Shown here: in pieces, positions 1 to 5,937 of the stretch
Position numbering within the stretch: position 1 is the stretch's first letter
How the letters are laid out: each line of letters starts with the position of its first letter
Origin: JBBSHE01 sp038253325
GTDB lineage: Bacteria > Actinomycetota > Actinomycetes > Propionibacteriales > Nocardioidaceae
Length of the DNA stretch: 10,844 nt
Assembly (NCBI GenBank): GCA_038253325.1
Contig: JBBSHE010000070.1
Coordinates: 1-10,844, forward strand
Direction: 5' to 3'
Program-made: the position numbers and the translations under genes
Notes under the pieces: generated by a model
What the model was told of the DNA's origin: nothing
Databases searched by the model: none
What the model saw: only the letters and a program-made list of their open reading frames with translations

Positions 1-1596
1 TCGGAGTTCTGTCTCCGTGTGGTCGGCGACGTCGTGGCGCGGCCGGAAGGGAATGCGAACCCGGCGATCGCGACCGGCGAGATCGAGGTGATCGCGTCGG
101 TTGTCGAGGTCCTCAGCGCGTCCGCACCGCTGCCCTTTCCGGTCGAGGCCCATCACGATGAATCCAGCGCTGCCAGCCAGGTCAACGAGGAGACCCGGCT
201 GCGGTTCCGTTACCTGGACCTGCGGCGTACGGAGATGGCCGGCAACATCCGGTTGCGCTCGGCGGTGACCCGGCTGATCCGGAAGGTGATGGACGCGCAC
301 AACTTCCTCGACGTCGAGACGCCGTACCTCACCCGGTCGACGCCAGAAGGCGCCCGCGACTTCCTGGTGCCGGTCCGGCTCCAGCCCGGCAACTGGTACG
401 CGTTGCCGCAGTCGCCTCAGCTCTTCAAGCAGCTGTTGATGGTCGCCGGGCTGGAGCGCTACTACCAGATCGCGCGCTGCTTTCGCGACGAGGACTTCCG
501 AGCCGACCGGCAGCCCGAGTTCACGCAGCTCGACATCGAGATGAGCTTCTGCGACCCGTCCGACGTCCAGTCGCTCGTCGAGGAGGTGGTGGCCCGGCTG
601 TGGCGCGAGTTGCTCGGTCACGACGTCGAACTGCCGATCCCGCACATGACGTATGCCGAGGCGATGGCGCGGTTCGGGATCGACCGGCCCGACCTGCGGT
701 TCGGCTGCGAGCTCGTGGACTTCACCGCGTACTTCGCCGCCACCCCGTTCCGCGTCTTCCAGCCGACCCGGCCGGACTTCCACGTCGGCGCGGTCGTGAT
801 GCCAGGCGGCGCCGGACAGGCCCGCCGGGAGCTGGACGCCTGGCAGGACTGGGCTCGCTCGCACGGCGCGAAGGGTCTGGCGTACGTCCTGGTCGGGGAT
901 GACGGCGAGCTCGGCGGACCGGTCGCGAAGAACCTGTCCGAAAACGAGCGCGCCGGCCTCGTCGCCCATGCCGGCGCACGACCCGGTGACTGCGTGTTCT
1001 TCGCCGCGGGGACGCGCGACGACGCGCTCGCGCTGCTGGCCGCGACCCGGGTGGAGATCGGCGAACGCTGCGGACTCATCGACCGAAGCCAGTGGGTGTT
1101 CGTCTGGGTGGTCGACGCACCGATGTTCGCCCGTACGGTCGACGGCTGGACGGCCATCCATCATCCGTTCACGGCACCGACCGCCGACGTCGCGGAGACG
1201 TTCCAGGATGCCCCGGGTGATGCGCTGTCCCAGGCTTACGATCTGGTGCTGAACGGGTCGGAGATCGGCGGCGGCTCGATCCGGATCCACCGGGCCGAGA
1301 TGCAACAGCGCGTCTTCGACGTGATCGGGCTGACGCCTGACCAGGCGCGGGCTCAGTTCGGGTTCCTGCTCGAGGCGTTCGCGTACGGCCCGCCACCGCA
1401 CGGCGGCATCGCGTTGGGAATCGACCGGCTGTGTGCCCTGCTCGCGGGAACGGAGTCGATCCGCGACGTGATCGCGTTCCCCAAGACCGCCTCGGGAGGC
1501 GACCCGCTGACGGGTGCACCGACCCCGATCACCTCCGCGCAGCGCACCGAGGCCGGCATCGACAGCAAACCCGATACCGCGACCCCCACCGCCTAG
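1..1596 (+). CDS. aspS: Aspartyl-tRNA synthetase (5'-truncated by window edge)
   Basis: This class II aminoacyl-tRNA synthetase charges tRNA(Asp) with aspartate in the cytoplasm. The frame is open from base 1, so the true start lies upstream; 531 residues are visible against about 590 for bacterial AspRS, so roughly the first 60-70 residues (most of the anticodon-binding OB fold) are missing. The GTG at 19 is not a credible start. Visible landmarks are the OB-fold end (ARPEGNANP...ATGEIEV), the VNEETRLRFRYLDLRR linker, the aspartate/ATP site ALPQSPQLFKQ, motif 2 (ARCFRDEDFRADRQPEFTQ), a bacterial-type GAD insertion domain around KGLAYVLVGDDGELGG, the HHPFTAP loop, GGGSIRIH, and motif 3 (GIALGIDRL). 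The C-terminus has a short Ala/Thr/Pro tail after the usual AFPKT ending. It is convergent with relA. Whether it also misacylates tRNA(Asn) cannot be judged, because part of the N-terminal domain is absent. Confidence 0.97.
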   Translation, partial: SEFCLRVVGDVVARPEGNANPAIATGEIEVIASVVEVLSASAPLPFPVEAHHDESSAASQVNEETRLRFRYLDLRRTEMAGNIRLRSAVTRLIRKVMDAHNFLDVETPYLTRSTPEGARDFLVPVRLQPGNWYALPQSPQLFKQLLMVAGLERYYQIARCFRDEDFRADRQPEFTQLDIEMSFCDPSDVQSLVEEVVARLWRELLGHDVELPIPHMTYAEAMARFGIDRPDLRFGCELVDFTAYFAATPFRVFQPTRPDFHVGAVVMPGGAGQARRELDAWQDWARSHGAKGLAYVLVGDDGELGGPVAKNLSENERAGLVAHAGARPGDCVFFAAGTRDDALALLAATRVEIGERCGLIDRSQWVFVWVVDAPMFARTVDGWTAIHHPFTAPTADVAETFQDAPGDALSQAYDLVLNGSEIGGGSIRIHRAEMQQRVFDVIGLTPDQARAQFGFLLEAFAYGPPPHGGIALGIDRLCALLAGTESIRDVIAFPKTASGGDPLTGAPTPITSAQRTEAGIDSKPDTATPTA

Positions 1597-1660
1597 CCCC
1601 GTGGGGCCTTGCCCGAGGAGAGCCGTCTTGCCTGAGTGGGGCGCCGCCTGCCCAGTGGGG

Positions 1661-1752
1661 GCCATTTGCCATGTCAGCATGGCACGTTGTCGCCCGAAAC
1701 GGACATATCCGGCGGGAAGTCGACCATTTGCCATGCTGGCATGGCAAATGGC
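1661..1752. repeat. Pair of palindromic CCATTTGCCATG elements
   Basis: The 12-mer CCATTTGCCATG occurs at 1662-1673 and again at 1724-1735. The first copy is followed by a short complementary arm (TGCCATG at 1667-1673 with CATGGCA at 1678-1684, loop TCAG). The second is followed by a full complementary arm at 1740-1751. The left arm of copy 1 with its preceding G (1661-1673) can also pair with 1740-1752 as a 13-bp stem enclosing the spacer. The elements are clearly more A/T-rich than their surroundings. They may be a repeated genomic palindrome (REP-like), a terminator pair, or a protein-binding site; the sequence alone does not decide. Confidence 0.6.
1724..1751. terminator. Perfect 12-bp hairpin, probable bidirectional terminator
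   Basis: Arm CCATTTGCCATG (1724-1735), loop CTGG (1736-1739), arm CATGGCAAATGG (1740-1751): a perfect 12-bp stem with a 4-nt loop. It lies between two convergent genes and is symmetric, so it would fold in either transcript. It has no U-tract on either side. Stem-only terminators have been proposed in actinobacteria, but this assignment is inferred from position and symmetry. Confidence 0.45.
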
Positions 1753-1757
1753 GGGGG

Positions 1758-1789
1758 TCCGGAGCGGCCGGGATCCGGAGCGGCCGGCG
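1758..1789. repeat. 16-bp GC-rich tandem direct repeat
   Basis: Two adjacent 16-bp units, both beginning TCCGGAGCGGCCGG and differing in the last two bases (GA and CG), occupy 1758-1773 and 1774-1789. A partial third unit (TCCGGGG) follows from 1790, a few bases before the relA stop codon. Most likely this is slippage in non-coding DNA; no function is evident. Confidence 0.6.
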
Positions 1790-1802
1790 TCCGGGGCCCG
1801 GG

Positions 1803-4154
1803 TTACTGGGTGACGCGGTAGGCGTCGAAGACCCCGCCGACCGTGCGGACGGCCTTGAGGACGTGGCCGAGGTGCTTGGGGTCCGCCATCTCGAACGTGA
1901 ACCGGCTCTTCGCGATCCGGTCCCGAGTTGTGACGACCGACGCCGACAAGATGTTCAGGTGCATGTCGGACAGCACCCGGGTCACATCCGACAACAGCCG
2001 CGCCCGGTCCAGCGCTTCGACCTGGATGGCGACGAGGAACATCGACTGCGCCGTCGGTGCCCACTCGACCTCCACCATCCGACCGGTCTGGGTCGCGAGG
2101 TTCGCGACGTTCGAACAGTCCGCACGATGGACGGACACCCCCGTCGTCCGGGTCACGAACCCCACGATCGTGTCACCGGGAACCGGCGTGCAGCAGCGGG
2201 CCAGCTTCACATAGACGTCGCTCGCGCCCTTGAGGATGACGCCCGCGTCGCCGCGAGGCGAGGTACGCCGCCGGTCGTCGCCGGTGATCGTCGTGACCTC
2301 GGCCGCTTCGTCGGCTGCCGCGTCTTCACCACCGAACGCCTCGGTGATCCGTCGTACGACGGCCTGCACCGTGGTGCCCCCTTCGCCGACCGCGGCGTAC
2401 AACGCCGACACGTCGGCGTGACGCAGTTCGCGGGCGACAACCGCCAGCGTGTCGTGGGTGAGCATCCGCTGCAACGGCAGCCCCTCGCGCCGCAACTGCT
2501 TGGCGATCAGGTCCTTGCCCCGCTCGATCGCCTCCTCCCGACGCTCCTTGGTGAAGAACTGCCGGATCTTGCTGCGCGCCCGCGGACTCTTGACGAACCC
2601 GAGCCAGTCTCGACTCGGTCCGGCGCTCGGAGCCTTGGATGTGAAGATCTCGACGACGTCGCCGTTGTCGAGCTGGGACTCGAGCGGAACAAGCCGGCCG
2701 TTGACACGCGCGCCGATGCAGTGGTGACCGACCTCGGTGTGGATCGCGTACGCGAAGTCGACCGGCGTCGCCTGTGCCGGCAGTGCAACCACCTCACCTC
2801 GCGGGGTGAACACGTACACCTCGCTGGAGTTGATCTCGAACCGCAGCGAATCGAGGAACTCGACCGGATCCTCGGTCTCGCGCTGCCAATCCATCAGCTC
2901 CTTGACCCAGGCCATGTCGGCGTTGGCTACCCTGGTCTCCGCACTGGCCATCGAACGACTCGGCTCCCTGCCGCTGCGCCCGTCCTCCTTGTACTTCCAG
3001 TGCGCCGCGACACCGTACTCGGCCCGGCGGTGCATGCCGTACGAGCGGATCTGCAGCTCGACCGACTTCCCTTCCGGCCCCATCACGGTCGTGTGCAGGG
3101 ACTGGTACATGTTGAACTTCGGCATCGCGATGAAGTCCTTGAACCGGCCCGGCACCGGGTTCCAGCGGGCGTGCAGCACACCGAGCGCGGCGTAGCAGTC
3201 ACGGACGGACTCGGTGAGGACGCGGACCCCGACCAGATCATAGATGTCGTTGAACTCGCGTCCCCTGACGATCATCTTCTGGTAGATCGAATAGTAGTGC
3301 TTCGGCCGGCCGCTGACGGTCGCCTTCACCTTCGCGCCGCGCAGGTCGCCCTGGACCTGGTCGATCACCTTGGCGAGGAACTCGTCGCGCTCCGGCGCCC
3401 GCTCGGCGACCATCCGGACGATCTCGTCGTACACCTTGGGATGCAGGGTCGCGAACGAGAGGTCCTCGAGCTCCCACTTGATCGTGTTCATGCCGAGGCG
3501 GTGCGCCAGCGGCGCGAAAATCTCCAGGGTCTCTTTGGCGATGCGTTCCTGCTTCTCGGGCTTCAGATACCGCAGTGTCCGCATGTTGTGCAGCCGGTCG
3601 GCAAGCTTGATGACGAGGACCCTGATGTCGCGGGCCATCGCGACGACCATCTTTCGGATCGTCTCCGCATCGGCGGTATCGCCATACCGCACCTTGTCGA
3701 GCTTGGTCACACCGTCGACGAGCCACGAGACCTCGGCGCCGAAGTCGCGCTTCACCGCCTCGATCGTGTACGAGGTGTCCTCGACGGTGTCGTGCAGGAG
3801 TGCGGCGGCCAACGTCGGGACGGTCATTCCCATCTCGGCCAGGATCGAGGTCACGGCCAGCGGATGGGTGATGTACGGATCGCCGCTCAGTCGAAGCTGT
3901 CCGCGATGGTGCTGCTCGGCGGTCTTGTATGCCTGTTCGAGGGCGGCGAGATCGGCCTTCGGATGCGTCCCACGGACGATCCGGAACAACGGCTCGAGAG
4001 CGGGGTTTGAGCTGCTGGTACGACCGAGCCGCGCCAACCTGGTCCGCATCCGCGCTGGGGCGGGCGGTTCCGGCGGCGCCGCGGGGACCGCAGCAACGGA
4101 GGGCTCGGCAGTTGGCCGTTCGGACGCCGCGGTGCTGAGAACTTCGTCCGGCAC
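1803..4154 (-). CDS. relA: Bifunctional (p)ppGpp synthetase/hydrolase (Rel/RSH)
   Basis: This long RSH enzyme (783 aa) makes (p)ppGpp from ATP and GDP/GTP during amino-acid starvation and also degrades it. The HD hydrolase domain (about residues 60-210) has its metal ligands in place: H97 (PYITHP), H121-D122 (LLHDTVEDT) and D186 (KLADRLHNMRT). The synthetase domain (about 270-390) has GRPKHYYSIYQKM, YDLVGVRV with D306, and VELQIRS with E366. It carries RFKD (337-340), the RxKD signature of bifunctional enzymes rather than the ExDD of RelA-only synthetases. A TGS domain follows at about 444-505, then a helical region, a CC-containing segment (C654-C655), and a C-terminal ACT domain (about 705-783). 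The N-terminal 45 residues are Pro/Ala-rich and probably disordered. The GTG start at 4154 is supported by GGAG seven bases upstream. It is the last gene of the minus-strand run, 83 bp after apt. Confidence 0.97.
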   Translation of the reverse strand: MPDEVLSTAASERPTAEPSVAAVPAAPPEPPAPARMRTRLARLGRTSSSNPALEPLFRIVRGTHPKADLAALEQAYKTAEQHHRGQLRLSGDPYITHPLAVTSILAEMGMTVPTLAAALLHDTVEDTSYTIEAVKRDFGAEVSWLVDGVTKLDKVRYGDTADAETIRKMVVAMARDIRVLVIKLADRLHNMRTLRYLKPEKQERIAKETLEIFAPLAHRLGMNTIKWELEDLSFATLHPKVYDEIVRMVAERAPERDEFLAKVIDQVQGDLRGAKVKATVSGRPKHYYSIYQKMIVRGREFNDIYDLVGVRVLTESVRDCYAALGVLHARWNPVPGRFKDFIAMPKFNMYQSLHTTVMGPEGKSVELQIRSYGMHRRAEYGVAAHWKYKEDGRSGREPSRSMASAETRVANADMAWVKELMDWQRETEDPVEFLDSLRFEINSSEVYVFTPRGEVVALPAQATPVDFAYAIHTEVGHHCIGARVNGRLVPLESQLDNGDVVEIFTSKAPSAGPSRDWLGFVKSPRARSKIRQFFTKERREEAIERGKDLIAKQLRREGLPLQRMLTHDTLAVVARELRHADVSALYAAVGEGGTTVQAVVRRITEAFGGEDAAADEAAEVTTITGDDRRRTSPRGDAGVILKGASDVYVKLARCCTPVPGDTIVGFVTRTTGVSVHRADCSNVANLATQTGRMVEVEWAPTAQSMFLVAIQVEALDRARLLSDVTRVLSDMHLNILSASVVTTRDRIAKSRFTFEMADPKHLGHVLKAVRTVGGVFDAYRVTQ

Positions 4155-4161
4155 GTCATCA

Positions 4162-4165
4162 CTCC
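4162..4165 (-). promoter_or_regulatory. Ribosome binding site of relA
   Basis: GGAG on the minus strand ends seven bases before the GTG at 4154. It decides this non-ATG start over later in-frame Met codons such as residue 36, which have no comparable site. Confidence 0.6.
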
Positions 4166-4182
4166 ACAGGTTGCGAACCCCA

Positions 4183-4188
4183 AGCCTA
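4183..4188 (-). promoter_or_regulatory. Possible -10 element before relA
   Basis: TAGGCT on the minus strand fits the TAnnnT pattern of actinobacterial -10 boxes and lies 28 bases before the relA start, in the only sizeable gap between the genes from secD to relA. I could not find a convincing -35 at the right distance. This is a weak suggestion that relA has its own promoter as well as read-through from apt. Confidence 0.22.
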
Positions 4189-4237
4189 CCTTCGACGGCA
4201 GCGAATCATCAGCCCGTCGAGTCGCCGGGCGCCTTCG

Positions 4238-4792
4238 TCACGTGACGGCGACCAGGGAGTGCAGGACGAGATCACCGATCCGAGCCCGGCCACCGAGGAA
4301 GGTCAGCTCGATGAGGACCGCGACTGACTCGACCGAGCCACCGCATCGGCCGATCAGGGCGGCCGTCGCGGCAATGGTGCCCCCGGTGGCGAGCACGTCG
4401 TCGACCAGCAGCACGCGGTCGCCGGGCTTCAGCGCGTCGCTCTGCATCTCGACGACCGCGGTGGCGTACTCGAGCGCGTACGACTCTCGCTCGGTTGGGC
4501 CCGGCAGCTTTCCCTGCTTGCGTACGGGCACGAACCCGACGCCGAGCTTGAGCGCCACCGCTGCAGCGAGGATGAAGCCGCGCGCCTCGATTCCGACCAC
4601 CTTGTCGACGGTCGGTCGTCCGCCGACACCGCGTCCGTGCCGGGCCAGTGCGGTCACCACATCGGCAAAGGCCACCCCGTCGGCGAGCAGTGGGGCGATG
4701 TCCTTGAACACGACCCCAGGCTCAGGGAAGTCGGGCACGTCACGGACCAGTTCGGCTACCACCTCCGCCACTCGGTCCCCCGCCGCCGTCAT
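4238..4792 (-). CDS. apt: Adenine phosphoribosyltransferase
   Basis: This enzyme converts adenine and PRPP to AMP and pyrophosphate in purine salvage. The 184 residues match the usual 170-185. The N-terminal DVPDFPEPGVVFKDIAPLL (about 18-36) is the typical APRT opening. GIEARGFILAAAVA (68-80) and VPVRKQGKLPG (88-98) are characteristic, and the PRPP-binding loop VLLVDDVLATGGT spans 127-139. The ATG at 4792 overlaps the secF TGA in ATGA, so translation is probably coupled to secF; there is no clear Shine-Dalgarno of its own. In actinobacteria apt commonly sits between secF and relA, as here. The protein is cytosolic with no signal peptide. Confidence 0.96.
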   Translation of the reverse strand: MTAAGDRVAEVVAELVRDVPDFPEPGVVFKDIAPLLADGVAFADVVTALARHGRGVGGRPTVDKVVGIEARGFILAAAVALKLGVGFVPVRKQGKLPGPTERESYALEYATAVVEMQSDALKPGDRVLLVDDVLATGGTIAATAALIGRCGGSVESVAVLIELTFLGGRARIGDLVLHSLVAVT

Positions 4793-5937
4793 GAGCGGCG
4801 GTTGCGCTTGGACCGCGCCTGCCGCTGTGGTTGCGCCCGTTTCGCGGCCGACTTGTTGACCGGGCGAGCGGTCCGGTGTGGACGTGGAACCGGCACCGGT
4901 GCGGTCGCCGCCACCGCGGCGCCGTCCGGGTCGATGCCCGTCGGCACGACGGCGACCTGGCGCGCCTGCGAGGCGCGGCGCGAGACGACCCGCTTCGCCT
5001 GCGCAACCATGGCCGGTTCATGCATCTTGAGCTGGGCCGCGAGCGGGGTGGCGATGAAGATCGACGAGTACGTCCCGGCTGCCATCCCGACGAACAGCGC
5101 AAGCGCCAGGTCCTCGAGCGGACCCGACCCGAGGTAGAACGCTCCGACGTACAGCAGCGCGCCGACCGGCAGCAGCGCCGCGATCGACGTGTTGATCGAC
5201 CGGACCAGGGTCTGGTTGATCGCGAGGTTCGCGGCCTCGTCGTACGTACGGCGGGTCGACGTGGCGATCCCGCGGGTGTTCTCGCGGACCTTGTCGAAGA
5301 CGACGACCGTGTCGTACAGCGAGTACCCGAGGATCGTCAGCAGACCGGTCACCGTCGCGGGCGAGACGTCGAAGCCCGCCAGCGCGTACACCCCGATGGT
5401 GATGACGAGGTCGTGCGCCAAGGCGACGATCGCGGCCACCGACATTCGCCATTCGCGGAAGTACGCCCAGATGAACAAGACCACCAAGATGAGAAACACG
5501 ATCAGGCCCGTGAGTGCCTTGCGAGCGATCTGGCCTCCCCAGGTCGCGCCGATCGACCGTGGGTTGACCTCGGTCGCACCGGACTGCAACAGAGCCTGCC
5601 GCACAACGCTGATCTCGTCCGGTGTCAGCGTCTCGGTCGTGATCCGCAACGACGACGGGCCGGCCACGACGACCGGATGGGCAGCATGCCCGATCTGGGT
5701 GTCCTTGACCACCTGGGTCACATCGTCGATGTGTGCAGGGGGATTCGCGAGCCGCGCGTCGAACTCGACGCCGCCCTTGAACTCGATGCTGAAGTTCAGG
5801 CCACGGAACAACAGCCCACCGATCGCCAGCAGCACGATGACGGCCGAGATCGTGTACCAGAGGCGCCGCCGGCCGACGAAGTCAACGGAGACGTCACCCT
5901 CGTATAGCCGGGTACCAAGCCTGCCCAGCCTCGACAT
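4789..5937 (-). CDS. secF: Protein translocase subunit SecF
   Basis: SecF pairs with SecD in the membrane and uses the proton motive force to help proteins through SecYEG. The 382-residue protein has TM1 at about 27-45, then an extracytoplasmic P4-type domain (about 50-130) opening with SIEFKGGVEF, then five more membrane segments between about 140 and 300. The conserved TM core AHDLVITIGVYALAGFDVSPATVTGLLTILGYSLYDTVVVFDKVREN (written in part: GYSLYDTVVVFDKVREN at 204-220) includes D215, the position of the functional Asp in this family. From about 310 on is a cytoplasmic tail ending in a very basic, probably disordered stretch (351-382). The ATG at 5937 shares its A with the secD stop (TGATG). 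The frame stays open far upstream inside secD, but homology and a GGAAGG site nine bases upstream place the start here. Confidence 0.96.
   Translation of the reverse strand: MSRLGRLGTRLYEGDVSVDFVGRRRLWYTISAVIVLLAIGGLLFRGLNFSIEFKGGVEFDARLANPPAHIDDVTQVVKDTQIGHAAHPVVVAGPSSLRITTETLTPDEISVVRQALLQSGATEVNPRSIGATWGGQIARKALTGLIVFLILVVLFIWAYFREWRMSVAAIVALAHDLVITIGVYALAGFDVSPATVTGLLTILGYSLYDTVVVFDKVRENTRGIATSTRRTYDEAANLAINQTLVRSINTSIAALLPVGALLYVGAFYLGSGPLEDLALALFVGMAAGTYSSIFIATPLAAQLKMHEPAMVAQAKRVVSRRASQARQVAVVPTGIDPDGAAVAATAPVPVPRPHRTARPVNKSAAKRAQPQRQARSKRNRRS

Larger units (their letters stand above)
1597..1802. other. Convergent intergenic region aspS/relA
   Basis: This 206-bp spacer lies between the stops of aspS (+) and relA (-). 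I see no coding potential. It contains a small GCCCC-GT-GGGGC hairpin overlapping the aspS stop (1596-1607), two copies of a CCATTTGCCATG palindromic element (1661-1685 and 1724-1752), and 16-bp GC-rich direct repeats just before the relA stop. The position makes transcription termination from both sides the most likely job. No T-rich tract follows any of the stems, so they are not classical intrinsic terminators. Confidence 0.7.

Noticed and set aside
1701..1712. CGGA-CATA-TCCG inverted repeat between the two palindromes as an operator
   Set aside because: The arms are only 4 bp and no promoter or divergent gene is nearby, so it could easily occur by chance.
1431..4010. Long plus-strand open frame (859 codons) antisense to relA
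   Set aside because: It overlaps aspS and runs antisense to the well-conserved relA. Its translation is Arg/His/Asp/Leu-rich with no recognisable domain, typical of the complementary frame of a GC-rich gene.
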